A stretch of 64,000 nt of DNA from Sepiola atlantica (Eukaryota; Mollusca; Cephalopoda; Sepiida; Sepiolidae): the NCBI GenBank assembly GCA_963556195.1, contig OY744532.1:103910583-103974582 (forward strand). Direction: 5' to 3'. Below the pieces are notes generated by a model that was given only the letters and a program-made list of their open reading frames with translations, did no database searches and had not been told where the DNA came from. Position numbers and translations under genes: made by a program. This document shows positions 11,436 to 23,578 of the stretch, in pieces. The stretch's first letter is position 1. Each line of letters begins with the position of its first letter.

Positions 11436-11822
11436 CCAGGTATTTAATTCACTCCCACCGAAGGAATATGTGACACAAGGTCGGAAAGTGGGGGAAGAGT
11501 CAAGCCAGCGCCCCTAAAGCAGGAGCACTCTGGCCTAGCAAAAATAGCCTTGGCAGCCCCGTCAGCATTCCCCGATCAGGGCGCCTCAGGCATTAAGCGA
11601 TAAACTTACACCACCCCAAAGAGGGGAGGCAAGGCCCGGGATGGTGCTCCTCCTAGAACAACCCAGGACAGTATACCTCAGCCCGACAGATAAAAGTCCA
11701 CCGAAATTGCCCAGTTCCTGATGGACTTATTGTCGAGAACAAATTCTCGACTGGTATTACACCATACCGACGTCCTCAATGAACCGAAGATGATGAGAGA
11801 CTAAACAGGATGTGGTGGATCC
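11436..11822 (-). repeat. SINE-like body, tandem copy B
   Basis: This second copy lies directly next to copy A in the same orientation; the period from matching points is about 376 bp. On the minus strand it carries TTCTAGGAGG, CTCCCCTCTTTGGGG, TGCCTGAGGCGCC and GACGGGGCTGCC, all shared with the right-edge element. Its text is closer to the 63.6-kb element than copy A is (for example it keeps TGCCTGAGGCGCC). The junction carries GACTGAACAGGATGAGGCGGATCC, and the far end of B carries GACTAAACAGGATGTGGTGGATCC, as expected for a tandem duplication. Confidence 0.7.
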
Positions 11823-11926
11823 AACACCGGGAAGCATGTGCTCTCAGTATTTATAGTTACGTAAGGTACGGTACCATAACAATAATAAATCAATGTTTGA
11901 TGGTATTTATTTATAAGTTCATCGTA

Positions 11927-11927
<1 letters not shown>

Positions 11928-11986
<59 letters not shown>

Positions 11987-11999
11987 GTATATATATATG
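11928..11999. repeat. (TA)n microsatellite
   Basis: About 70 bp of TA dinucleotides with occasional CA/GT interruptions. Both strands translate to meaningless Tyr-Ile runs. Confidence 0.95.
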
Positions 12000-14501
12000 C
12001 AATGCAATAGGTTTTAGCTTTGTCAATATAAAATTAATTAATTGTAGTTATTTACTAAAAAATCATACATTACTAAAAGTACTCTTAAAATATGTTCATT
12101 AATTTTCTAAAGAAGTAATTTAAAATAAAAACCATTAGATTTTATAATTACAATTAGTCTAGTTAGAAGATTGGTAATGTAAGTTATACATTTAAAAATA
12201 ATACGTCAAGCTAGATTAATAGTCGTCTAAAGTCGTGTAGTATTTTGCGTGTAACTGATGAATTAAAAAGATGATAAAACTGATGGAATGATTGACAATG
12301 ACACTTTGCTTTTGTGAAAAATTGTAGGTAGCCGTTGAATTAAAACAAATGTTAGCATTACAGTGACAACAAAAACTCAACAGATACTCTTCAAAGAATT
12401 TACTATTTATTCAGATTAAACATATCTGCTTAATGTCAATGGAATTCACAATGGTTCTGAAAATTAACTACTGTCTATGTCTTACTTGTCCGCCAAAATC
12501 CAGTCATGACTTACCGTTAATATTTTTTTTCAGTAATGTTCGTAGACTTTTTGATGATCTGCATATCAGTTTATCTTAAGGCGCTTGACACTCTTCGAAC
12601 TATAACACCCCTATAAGTTTACAGATGTGGTTGTCTCAACTCCACAGACTATTCCAGTACCAATATAAGAATGTGTTATACTTATTAACAATTTTGAACG
12701 TCGTATAGAGATGCGCTTATCATTAGTTGCTGATCAAACAAAACACTGTTGGATATTTTTAACTGAAACTTCGTGGAAAAGGTCAAACGTAGATGTAAGG
12801 TTATTTATAAAAATGACGGTTAAATTATAGAAATGATTCTGAATTGTAATCACGATTTCATATGGGTGCAAGTTATTTCAGTCACACTGTGCATATCCAT
12901 TAATGCATATGTCAACATTGTAAGAAGTAGATTCACACAAATATTAGATTAATTCTTAAATAGGTAGATCAAGATTGAGATTCAATTCCTATGAATTTAT
13001 TTTTTATCGTTTAAAGCTCCCTGAACGTAAAAAGCTACCATATATACAAACTAAATAAAAAATAATTCAAAAAAATTTTCTTAAATATATTCCCCCAACA
13101 AAACAGTCTAAACCAAATGTGATGTTCTATTACGGCAATTACAATCAAGAAGTAATAATAGTAAATCTAGGTTGTTTATTAGATAAAAAAGATGGGGTTT
13201 TGTCCAACTGTATGCATAAAAACTCGTACAAATAACCTTTGGTCTTAACTTTACTTTATGTTGCAGATGTTTAACATTTGTATACTATTGATAGTTAGTG
13301 ATCGATGCTTACTTACTAAAAAAATGGTTTAACTCTACCCTCTTGTTCATCCCCTTTAGCTGAATAACTAGACATACTATTTTGAGTCTTACGTGATTAA
13401 CATATCCCATGGCTACTTAATGTTCTAGTTTAAAAAAGTAGCTAATTATAATATTTAATCTTAAAAAAGTAATATCACCGCATATTTTCACACTCATGCA
13501 TGAAGCTATTTTAATCTGTATAATTAAATGCGCGTAATTCTGAACGATGATTATACTATTAGACACGAGAATATCTTCATAATTTCATTTGCTTTATCTT
13601 TAAAACAACGGATTATCTATATAAGCCCACAATCTAATATAGATGATTTAGATATCTTCTAATAACTAGATACCTTATTTTTTGGTACTATTTGATTTTC
13701 TCACTTTTGCTGAGCACAATTTTAGATGCATTTATTTGAGCCCTTATATTATACTTTATTTATGCATTTTCACATATGTCTTTAATTTTATTTATTTGTT
13801 CGTCTAATAATGTAATCTTATCTTTTGCTTTATATATTATATATTTTTTAAATAAATTATATATTTCCTAATCTTTTTTCTTGCTCTTTATTAAACTATC
13901 TTATTTTGTATCTCCTGTTACTATCTAGCAAGCATCATTAAACTATAACTTCTATTTCTTATGATTTAAATACTGTGACGGTAAAATAACATACACACAC
14001 TTTTAGCAATGTATCGTACTACATACCACATGGATTCTTTATATTCCACTAACAGCATAATTATTTATTGATTTCAGTAGTATCTTACCCCCTACGTAAA
14101 AAAACATATAGACGCATCCCAACTAATAAGTCGAACTCTGGATAAATGTGTATTTGTTTTCACTCCTTAATATTTACCACTAGCTCTACGGTATTATAGC
14201 ATCTAGGAAATCGTATGTTTTTATCTACCTACACTTATATTAATATATAACAGGTGCCCCTCAATATTATCAAATATTACCTTATTAATATATATATATT
14301 TAATTCTTGAATAATATGTCACCTTAACTACGTGTACATTCTTAATAATTCCCTCTTTTTATACGGTATTTAGCTTTTGCCTATTTTGATATTATAATTT
14401 CAAGCTTTAACTCTGATAACAATTATTCCTTTTAGACAACTCACATATTTTCATGATTAGTTGTCCCCTATATGATTCATACAGAGCTGGTTCATACAGC
14501 A

Positions 14502-14502
<1 letters not shown>
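12000..14502. other. AT-rich intergenic DNA, no supported gene
   Basis: I see no open frame of useful length, no RNA gene and no element ends. Base composition is strongly A/T throughout. Confidence 0.55.

Positions 14503-14551
<49 letters not shown>
14503..14551. repeat. (TA)n microsatellite
   Basis: A 49-bp uninterrupted TA tract. Confidence 0.95.
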
Positions 14552-14553
<2 letters not shown>

Positions 14554-14851
14554 TTTTGAAACCATTCTCTTTTTGAATTGAACGGAAATAATGTGTTGCG
14601 TCTCAAGTTAAAAATGATGGCACTTTTAACGCACGGATTCCAATTTTACACACAACATTAAGGGACTACCTAGTGTGTTTACTACGACCTCTTAGAACGA
14701 ATACCAATAATAACCATGTTAAGTTATACGTTTTAACAAGACTCTATTCTCTTCCCCTGTTTAGATTAGGATTCATAGGAATTATTTCTTTTTTACAGAA
14801 TGTATGAATATATATGTATATAAGGGTGGATACGTGGCATACATTTACGTG

Positions 14852-14918
14852 TATATATATATATATATATATATTAGTTCATATATATATATATTTATAT
14901 ATATATATATATATATAA
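14852..14918. repeat. (TA)n microsatellite pair
   Basis: Two TA tracts (14852-14874 and 14881-14918) separated by TTAGTTC. Confidence 0.9.
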
Positions 14919-15422
14919 GTTTAGCGATATGTATAATGGTATTTTAATATGTGTATACAACACCCTGATTTTAACCATTTTTAAAACCATCTATTTGTTG
15001 AATAATACTCTTTGTCTAATAATATAAAACATTATCTCATATAATTTTTATCTATTTTTCATTTTCTCATATATATATATTTTTTCCCGTTTTTCTTCGA
15101 CCTACTCGGTCTTTTATTGTTGTCTTCTGATAATGAAAGTTTTTCTTTCGAAAATTTAAAGATTACCCTTTGCCGAACTGTTACTTACCGGACAGTATTT
15201 ACTATTAGGTATTTAATCAGTTTTCGTGAAATTATTAATAAATCGTTTTGAGTTTCACTTCTCCCTGCGTTTATTTCTTTTCACTTTTCCATCTTACGGC
15301 AACCACATCGCATTGCTATAGCCTCGGACGACTAATCTGCACCTATATATATATTTTTTTTTCCTGATTTCTTTTATATTTGTACATTTAATTATTTTTA
15401 TTTTTTTCAAAACTTAGTTTAT

Positions 15423-16142
15423 CCTAAACAAGGCAAGTTGCTTCTCTAGATGTAAGGGGCTACTATGAATTAGGGTGGACATTTAAGGGGTAATCGATAA
15501 TTGCGAGCCGTACAGCGAGATGATTGTTCACATTAGTTTTTAATTCATGTATGTCGGTACAGGCGGGAAAACAGAGAGCAGGAAGGAAGGTACAAAAACC
15601 AGCAGATCGAGGAAATAAGGTATTGGAATAGAAGGCTCTTCAGCATCTGAGGGCCTCCACAGTGAATATATGGGATTTAACTGATTGTCGGTTTGATCAG
15701 GTGTATTTACGTCGATAGTGCACCAGAACAGCAAGTTTATCGGAGCACAGTATAAAAAGTACAATGATGCAACATTAGGCGATCGGTCATGGACTTGAGC
15801 TCGGTGGATAGTGAAGGAACTATTAGATTATATACTCTTTTGGGACCTTGTCTGAGAGGGAAAGACAAGTGGATGGTGTACAAGCCCAGATTTAACAACA
15901 GCGTCCATGCATGGGCGGATTGTGGTTTTGTAGAGATATATGATACTGTCAGGTGTGATAAGTTCTCAAGCACTGTAGTGGGAGCCCACTTTCATTGCAT
16001 CAGCCTTCTCAGTGTCTTTAGTGTATTTGTACCAATTCATGTTATCTGTGAATGTTAGGGCGAGGAGTGTGAACGTTGCACTAACAGGTAGGCTGTTATA
16101 AGCCATGGTTGAAGAGTCTTCTTCTAGTTGTTGACGGAAAGG
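15423..16142 (-). mobile_element. Jockey-type LINE 3' fragment, decayed
   Basis: This aligns, by text on the same strand, with the LINE fragment at 18560-19383; for example the TGTCGGTAC-GGGAAACAG-GAGCAGG block occurs in both. In the minus-strand direction it carries the ruined end of ORF2 (thumb and C-terminal region), with the reading split over several frames, followed by the 3' end. No intact domain remains. The two copies differ at many positions, so this is an old insertion. Confidence 0.6.
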
Positions 16143-16382
16143 GAATTTGTCTTCGCAGCATTGTTATTATTATGGTTATTATCGTTTTTTTAATATTATT
16201 ATTTTATTTTAATGATTTTTTTTTATATTTGTACTATTTTAACCTTTTACGTCTATCTCTCAATTTATTGATAATCATCGTATATTTTTATGTATATTTA
16301 TTTTCTATAATTACTATATATTTGATGATCAATAATGTTAGTGTTTTATCCGATTTCTAATTGTGGGGTGATAGAAATTGCA

Positions 16383-16413
<31 letters not shown>

Positions 16414-16446
16414 TATATGTGTGTGTGTGTGTGTGTGTATGTGTGT

Positions 16447-16504
<58 letters not shown>

Positions 16505-16522
16505 ATGCATATATATGCATAT
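16383..16522. repeat. Compound (TA)n/(TG)n microsatellite
   Basis: TA (16383-16409), then GT-rich (about 16418-16448), then TA again with GT interruptions up to about 16522. A short GA-rich patch follows. Confidence 0.95.
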
Positions 16523-16559
16523 GAAGAAAGAGAAAGAGGAAGAGAGTGAGAAATAACAC

Positions 16560-17744
16560 ACGAAACAAATAAACTATTTTTTGAGCGTCCGATAAACCAT
16601 CGGATAGGTCTCGTTTTTATTTTCGCATATAGTTTTATTTTAAATAATTGTCTTTGAATAAGGATTCCGTATTTTCTGATAATAGTTGCGTTAAAACTAA
16701 AAAAAGTTGTCATAAAAACGACAGAGTTGAAGACATAGATGTGAATCTGGTTTCAGCCCCAAAATAAAAGACGAAATATAGAATACGAGTCAAAATAAAG
16801 AAAAGCAGTGCATCAAGTTAACACGTAACATCTATAAAAAAATCACGTTCTTATTTCATTTTTTCCGTTTTGTTTTTTTGTCGATGGTACAACACAACGA
16901 AAATAATAATACTTATTACACGAAGAAGAAGCAGAAGAAATAGAAGGTATATCGAATCGAGTATACGGGTTTAAAAGTGCTTTATTCGTGGATTCTCATA
17001 TAAGATAAACAGTCCAATTGGAGATCGAAACATCCAATCACAAACCGCGCACACATTATCGTCTGGTAAACCTTTCCATAAAACCCCGTATTCCATGCAT
17101 CCACCCCGTTATCCGGTGTGTACTTGTGTGATCATCTCGTCATTCGAACACTCCTTGTCTCTAATGTCCTCCAACCATCGTAGCTCCCGCATTAAGTTCA
17201 AAATAAAATATTTTTTTAGGATGGGCCTGGTTAATCATCTTTACAACGTGACCAGCTCATCTCAAACGATTTTAAACAATTAAAGCCTCTATACGCGAGC
17301 AACGAGACTCTTCTAGGACACTGGTGTTCGTTCGACGATCATGTCAGTTAATTTCTTAAAAGTGTTCGTACAAAATAAATATATGATAATAAAAACAATT
17401 TAAAAAAGAGGGGGAGGAGGGAGAAAATAAATAAGTCAGGAAATGGGAACAGAAAGAAAAACACATAAGGGAAGAAGATAAAAAGAAATTAAGACCAAAA
17501 GAAAGGATTAGGAGCAATAGAATAAGAAGTATAGAAAATACAAACGATACAAGTAGAAGAGAAAAAAGAAGACAAAAAAGAAACAACCCTCTCCCAACAA
17601 AAAAGAGAAGTACAATAACGAGAAGAAGAAGCGCAAAGACAAGTAAAAGAAGAAAAAAGGAAGAAGAAATATTAGTAGAAGAAGAAGACGGGAAAGAAAA
17701 CAAAGAAGTAGTAGTGGAAAAGGCAGAAGAAAACGAAGTGCTGG
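16560..17744. other. Intergenic DNA with purine-rich tract
   Basis: I see no supported gene. From about 17395 to 17735 the plus strand is dominated by A and G (AGAAGAAGAAG-type text). This gives spurious long open frames on the minus strand, rich in Phe, Leu and Ser. Confidence 0.6.
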
Positions 17745-18190
17745 ATGATGGCCATGTTAAAGTGGATGTATGTGTGGAGGATCGTTTGGTTTGGCTTGCG
17801 CGATTTAGTGCGGGCGGACCCGTACAGTCGACTGCAAAATAAACTGGTTCTCACAGTCGGAGCTCACAGGCGTTGACAGGGCCACCACATTGATGAGACC
17901 GCAGGCTTAGGGTCAAGGTGCATCTGCGCATAGGGGTTCAGTGACGTCACAGGCTTTGTGTGGGAAACGGAGTTTTGCCAGTCTGGTTTTTGGAAGCAAG
18001 TCGAACAGACGTATTTCTCTATGTAGTCCGAAATGAAAAATGGGAATTTATTTCCCGAAGAGAATACAGGCATGAGATTCCTTCTTCCCTCCTCCTTGAA
18101 TGGCTAAGGATTTAAGCTAGGAATTTACTACGATAAAGTAGTAAGTTGATCGCTCTCTCTCTCAACGTTTAATAAAACATCTATATGACC
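17745..18190 (+). repeat. Dispersed LTR-like repeat, copy 1 (CRE-containing)
   Basis: This matches 45965-46450 in the same orientation over roughly 400 bp with clear divergence. Shared blocks include GATGGCC/AATGGCC, CTTGCGCGA, GTTCTCACAG-CGGAGCT, TGACGTCAC and the stretch near 18040 with GGGAATTTATTTCCCG. A perfect cAMP-response-type palindrome TGACGTCA lies at 17942-17949. The promoter-like content followed by an AATAAAA-type signal (about 18170) suggests an LTR or other transcribed repeat, but I could not define its ends. Confidence 0.45.
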
Positions 18191-18559
18191 GACAGAAATC
18201 TGACGCCTGAAATCAACTAATCAAACTTTACAAGATGGTTTGTCCTCTGAATCGGTTATGAAGGTTTTGTTGTAGCCACAGCGGACAGCGATGTTCACGG
18301 AAGTACAGAAGCGTAGAAGGAACTACACGACATCGAGGCGACATCCCTCCACGCGACGAAGGAGGGAAGGTACGATACATTAAAGACTATAAAACAGATT
18401 GATAATGAGAAGTAGAAAAATCGCAACACGAAGAAAATAAATGTAGAAAAATAAGAATGTTTGTTCTTAAGATGCGTCTAAGCTAATGTTGGTTTAGCGA
18501 TAAAAGTGATATTAAAAACCTAAGCGTGACACATCAAAGAAAATTCTTTTTTTTTAACA
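18191..18559. other. Intergenic DNA, nothing recognised
   Basis: No coding or structural signal stands out between the dispersed repeat and the LINE fragment. Confidence 0.5.
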
Positions 18560-19383
18560 TATTTCACCCCTAACAAGACAGGCCGCCACTGTAGACGTAA
18601 AGGGTTACTGAGAATTAGGGTGTAGGTTTTGGGCGTCATCTTAAGTTAGGAGCTGTGTAACGAGATGTATGTTTACATTAGTTTAAAACCTCTGCATGTC
18701 GGTACTGTCGGGGAAACAGGGAGCAGGGAGGGAATTCCAGGGGCCCGGCAGCATAAGGAAAAAAGCTGCTGGAGTAGAAAGCTCTCCGGCATCTGGGGAC
18801 CTCCACAGTGAATGGATTGGTTTTAGCTGATTGTCCAGTTGGTCTAGTGAATTTACGTCGAGGGGGGCACCAGAGTAGCCAGCTCATCGAAGCACAATTC
18901 ATTGAAGTATTTGTAAAATAGGCACAAGGGTGCAACATTGCGGCAATGGGACTGGGGCTGGCGCTTTGTTGATAGTGAGGAATCTATTTAGTTGACGACA
19001 CTATTTTGGACCTTGTCTAGGAGGGAGAGAGTAGTAGATGATGCACAAGCCCAGATGTGATAACAATACTGCATGCATGGGCGGATGGTGGCTTTGTAGA
19101 TATATACGATAATGTCGGGTGTGAGAAGTTCACTAGCACGGTAGAGGGTATCCACCTTCTTTGCTGCAGCCTTGGCAATGTCTTCAATGTATGTGTTCCA
19201 ATTCATGTTACCTGTGAAGGTTAGACCGAGGAGTTTGAATGTTGATCTCTCAGGTAGGGTGTAATTTGCCATGACAATCCGTGTTTGGAGAGGTTTCTTG
19301 TAGTTATAGAAGGAAAGGAGATTTCTACATAAACGTGAAAAACAATAAAAACTTAAACACAACATATCAGAATAATATTTCAA
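18560..19383 (-). mobile_element. Jockey-type LINE 3' fragment (RT thumb and ORF2 end)
   Basis: On the minus strand, 19383-18988 encodes a 131-codon segment with STFKLLGLTFTGNMNW, then AKAAAKKVDTLYRA, then YIYKATIRPCMQYCYHIW. This is the order seen just after the palm domain of jockey-clade reverse transcriptases. After a stop, 18938-18678 continues with PPRRKFTRPTGQS, SSFFPYAAGPLEF and CSLFPRQY, the usual end of ORF2. The catalytic palm motif is absent, so this is a 5'-truncated dead copy. Truncation at the 5' side is typical of target-primed LINE insertion. Confidence 0.8.
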
Positions 19384-19559
19384 ACTTCAACGTGACAGCT
19401 TATCAATAAATATTTGAAAATTAAGCATAACAGAAAAACGGTAATGCTATGTTTACCTTACGCGTGATAGATCTTCTAAAATACCATTTAAAACCTGAAC
19501 TTGGGAATCTGACCAAATACCATTTATAACACATATGTGGCAAACGCATGTGCTCTATT

Positions 19560-19775
19560 GAAGTTAAACATGCCAGACCGGCGATAATATTACTTCAAGA
19601 TCGTATTCCTACCACAACGACTTTCCTCTCCCCTCTAAGTGCTTAGCATCTAGCGAACGTTCCATCAACACAGATTCCTTGCAAGGGCTCCCCCACCTGT
19701 TGAACGCATTATCGCAGGACTGTTTCCCCGTTGATTACAATATCGCTGTCTTCAAATTGAATATCAACATATAAT
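19560..19775 (+). mobile_element. Jockey-type LINE ORF2 C-terminal fragment
   Basis: Plus-strand reading gives RSINTDSLQGLPHLLNALSQ, then DCFPVDYNIAVFKLNI, then a stop near 19772. This is the 'LWNSLP...CFP..YN...FK' ending of jockey-type ORF2. It lies only about 180 bp from a minus-strand fragment of the same broad family, so two LINE pieces meet here tail to tail. Confidence 0.6.
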
Positions 19776-20990
19776 TGGTCATACCAGAAGAGTACCGACT
19801 CAAAGTCAGCAGCAAACGGTGGTTTGTCAGATTTAGTTCCTGATATTAAATACGTCTTGTTTTGGGTCTCTTACTTGTATAGTTTGGCAAGTGTTTACTA
19901 ATTTTCATTTATTAATTTATTTATTCAATTGTTAGGTTTAAGTACAGAATAGTTAACCAAGTCCCTTCTCCCGATGTTAAGAATAGTTTTCTAAATAATT
20001 GTCTACAGTTTACGGACCGTGCTGAAATAATAACGTTTTCATTTCGAAAGTCATTCTGAATATGGAAAGGTGACTTTGTTCAGTATTCTGTACTTTCACC
20101 TGACAATTTAAAAAAAGTAAATTAATAAATTTGAGAAACTGAACCTCTTGCCAGAACTTATATTACGGATGAAGTTTTATAACAGGAACTGAATCTGACC
20201 GAACACCGTTTGCTGCTTACTTTGAGTAGTGTGCTTTTATTTTTTTTTGCCAATTATTGTCATCAAATGTCCTATGGGTAATCAAACGCAATTCATTACT
20301 GATCAATATATGTAATCTTACAGTGTTCCTTATCTCTCGGCTGTTCGTCCAATTAACACGCATCCTCGAGTGGCCTTTCACGTTGATAATTTATGAGCAA
20401 ATAGTAAATAAAAGCTGGCCATATAGAATAGCAGACAGTCAACTTTGTGGAGATGCTTGGACGCTTACAAAATTATATTCTTCCATCTGCGCATGTAGTA
20501 ATGAAGATTTACTTTACAACTGAATGAAACGTGACAGGTATACCGAGCCAACGTGGATTGAGGACTGAGGACTGAGGACCTGAGTGTGCCGGGTTTGGAT
20601 CCAGTGTGTTACACAGAAACACTTTCATCAAAACCCACGCCTGACCGTGTGCCTAACCTCCTGTAGAGGAGGAAAATAAAATACCGATCCAACAGATGGC
20701 TGAACCGACAAACGGTCACATCCTATCATAAAGTTGCACTGATACATCCGAAAAAGCCTAAACTTGTTAAATAATTAACATGACAAACAATCGTAGAAAC
20801 CGTGCTCACAGCAAATCGATTGCAGGCGATTATAAATACAGCCAATGAGAATTAGCGGCCAATAGTGCGTGATAAATTAGAAAGGCGAACAATTCGATTA
20901 GTGTTTACGACGAGGTTGATATGCGATATTTTTTTTAATAAACCAGAAAATATGTATGCGTAAAATAAATACAAAACAAAAGTGATGATA
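19776..20990. other. Intergenic DNA with possible SINE-like patch
   Basis: No supported gene. At about 20550-20640 a GAGGACT triple repeat is followed by GGGTTTGGATCC, weakly like a B-box, and a GC-richer stretch. That could be a degraded SINE, but the evidence is thin. Confidence 0.4.
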
Positions 20991-21189
20991 ACGATATAAT
21001 TGAATCTGTCATCTAAGAAAAAATGGCTGCCTTATGGGCAGGTAATGTATCACACGCCTAAATACTTTATTTTTAGCGATAATATAAACGGAACAGGTCG
21101 ATTTGTTTGTATTGAAGTCAATGATAATTTAGGCGACTTATTTCTTTTAAATAGACCTACCGACAAACGTACAACCACACATAACCACA

Positions 21190-21190
21190 A

Positions 21191-21242
<52 letters not shown>
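21190..21242. repeat. (CA)n/(TA)n microsatellite
   Basis: CA repeats (about 21190-21206) pass into TA repeats (21207-21242), directly upstream of a tRNA-like SINE head. Confidence 0.95.
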
Positions 21243-21248
<6 letters not shown>

Positions 21249-21249
21249 T

Positions 21250-21330
21250 ATAGTGGCCGTGTGGTCGAAAGCGTCGGTATTTGAGTCAAAACACATGTCT
21301 CGTGTTCCGGAGTTTCGAATCCTGCGACAG
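21250..21330 (+). repeat. tRNA-derived SINE head
   Basis: GTGGCCGTGTGGTCGAAAGC resembles an RNA polymerase III A-box region and AGTTTCGAATCCT (about 21311-21323) is a good B box, spaced as in a tRNA. The segment cannot fold into a clean full tRNA and runs into unrelated sequence, so it is a SINE head or tRNA relic. Confidence 0.6.
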
Positions 21331-21422
21331 GTAAGAATAATCATCTATACACTGACAGATCACCGAAAAAATGAAACGTATAAGTGTATAGATGAAAATA
21401 AATATTGATAAATATATATATA

Positions 21423-21522
21423 TGGGTTGATGAGAAGAAGTAGTTGCCGTGGCTACTGAAAGTGCAGGACCAAACTCCGGGCTAAGAGAAGTCAGTGGAT
21501 ACTACTTCTTCTAATCAACCCA
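21423..21522. repeat. 100-bp inverted-repeat hairpin
   Basis: TGGGTTGATGAGAAGAAGTAG (21423-21443) is the reverse complement, with one mismatch, of 21502-21522. The 58-nt loop contains GCCGTGGCTACTGAAAG. It sits next to a PLE-end repeat and a PLE coding remnant. Confidence 0.75.
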
Positions 21523-21523
21523 T

Positions 21524-21696
21524 CATGTCAACCCAATATTTCGATGTACTTGCATGACATTTCTCTTAAAATTATCATCCTAAGGAAGTCTTACAAATAA
21601 AGACGAAACGTTCATGAATATATATAAAACTCATCTTTTGGTGTTTACCTTTTTATTTCTTATCTCGTCGGATTACTCCCATCCTTCCTTTCTCAT
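21524..21696 (+). repeat. PLE-terminus-like dispersed repeat, copy 1
   Basis: About 173 bp match 32276-32449 closely. Both carry CATGTCAACCCAATAT, ACTTGCATGACATTT, a hammerhead-like block (GAAGTCTTACAAATAAAGAC then GAAACG) and a TTCCTTTCTCAT end. The block has the GTCTT/AAGAC helix and GAAA box of a hammerhead, but in this copy CTGA is changed to CTAA, so it cannot be active. Confidence 0.65.
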
Positions 21697-21989
21697 TCAT
21701 AAGTAGGGGTAAAATTGCTGGTTTTATTCAGAAATAATGAGGGAGAGTAGGTAATTGTTACTAACCTATCCTTATTCTAGGGGAGGCGATTACAGGGTAG
21801 TTGGGGAGAGATGGGTAGGAGTAGGGGTGGATAATGGGTTAGAAGGGAGTGTAGAATGTGTTGGAGGGAATTAAGGATAGTGTAAGTAGACAGAAAAAAG
21901 AGTGGGGGTAGAAATGAAATTGTGTGGGGAAAGTAGAGAAAGTATATAGGAAAAACTAATGTGTCAACGATTAATATGGGGTTTACAAG

Positions 21990-23220
21990 AGATTACGGTG
22001 GGATATGGGGATTACTAAGGAGGTAAAGTCTACTTTGCCGGCAATTGATGGAAGTATCCTGTTTTCTGTTTAAAAGTTTGATTTTGTCCTTGAAACGGAT
22101 AATTTCTAATTTTTCGTTTATGCATAGATGGCAAGTACTGTTTTTTAAGATTTTCCATTTAACTATAGGAGTTTCATTTTTGATTTTAAGTTCATGATAA
22201 TGTAAGGATAGTCCGGTTTGGCCAGGGTGGTTAGGGGTGTTCAAAGATAGGTTGTAATTAACAAATCGGTCTTTGAAATTACTTCCTGCTATTCCAATAT
22301 AAAATTTGGTTTGGGATGGGTTTTGAATTTAAGAGATAGATGCCTCATTAACTACTTGGGTTAACAAGCATTTTTTGTTTAGGGGGCAGTTAGGTTTATT
22401 TATGCAGTTACAAGTTCTACTAGGGTTGTGGGGTGTTAATGTACTTAATATTTTATTATTGTGTTTTTTAATATTTCTTTCTAGGTTATCTCTCCAGCTA
22501 TAACTCAGTTCAAGTGTATTTTTATTGAAAATGCTGTTATTGACAGTGCTAGTGGTAAAATGAGTATTAATTAGATTCAGGATTTGTTTGCCTAATTTAT
22601 CTTAATCATATTATTAAAAGGAGGTGTAAACAAGATGATTTTTAAATTACTATTTTTATTGGTACCAGGGTTATTTATGTAGGTGGGATATATTCATATT
22701 TGGGTGTTTTCATAACAACTTTCCTTTAGCGCTTTATTATAGAAGTTTTTATGTTGGTTAAAAATGTCCATATTGGAAGAATTGTTGCTAATACCACGAC
22801 TAATAGATTTAGGGATGTGTTTAGTTATAGATTATGGATGGTTAGATTAAGGGTGGACATTAAGAGGGTATGAGTTATCTTTGGTATAAGGTTCAAAGGT
22901 TTGCTTAGTGAGATTAAAAGTTACATCCAGGAAATTTACTTGTTTGACATTAGAAGTGACGTCGACCTTTAAGTCTAATCTGTTCATTTCTTTAAAAAAT
23001 ATTTTCTTAATTCTTTCCCATTTAAGTCTGTTGGCGTTTTTAACGAAAAGAAGTCCATCATTTCTGTACAGTTCAACCGTATCAACGTCAAGGTCCCTGG
23101 TTAGGTTATACAATATGTATAAGCCAACCAGGTCGGTCACCTCTGCAGAGTCCAAAGATCCCATAGAAACGTCAAATGAAGAAATATGACTACTTTTGGT
23201 CCATTGTTCGTTATTATTAA
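21990..23220 (-). pseudogene. Penelope-like element RT/GIY-YIG remnant
   Basis: On the minus strand a reading from about 23220 downwards gives SSHISSFDVSMGSLDSAEV, LYRNDGLLF and NFLDVTFNL (23164-22847), the C-terminal half of a PLE reverse transcriptase. Decayed frames follow with SNHP...KHIPKSISRGISNN, then FYIG-type GIY-YIG endonuclease text near 22290. The frame at 22244-21993 carries PIVKWKILK, CHLC, EKLEIIRF and the terminal arginine-rich box. The RT motif reads YRND, where the family has YxDD, so one catalytic Asp is replaced by Asn. Several frameshifts and stops make it dead. The following region (21990-21700 on the minus strand) is pyrimidine-rich, as in the second PLE copy. Confidence 0.8.
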
Positions 23221-23229
23221 TTAATAAAT

Positions 23230-23503
23230 AAAGCAGGACATAGTAGCAATTAAGATGATGTAGTATTCATAAAGTTTTTATTCATCATATTGTAAACTTA
23301 TTTTAACAGGCATAATGTTATTTCAAGATCTGATAAGCGGGAGCCCCACAAACTGCTCTCGTGAAACAAAACCAATTTTGTTATCGAAATGAAATAAATT
23401 ATCATTTATATTTATATTTCTGCTCTATATTTTTATTGAGCACTCTCATAAACCCGGTTCAACTCCCCTGGATTTATACCCTGTGGATCTTTATTATACC
23501 CGG

Positions 23504-23578
<75 letters not shown>

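Noticed and set aside
16335..16713. Overlapping Tyr-Ile and Thr-His open frames on both strands
   Set aside because: These are translations of (TA)n and (TG)n repeats. The same applies to similar frames at 11.8, 23.4, 34.1, 36.3, 52.1, 54.4, 55.7 and 61.2 kb.
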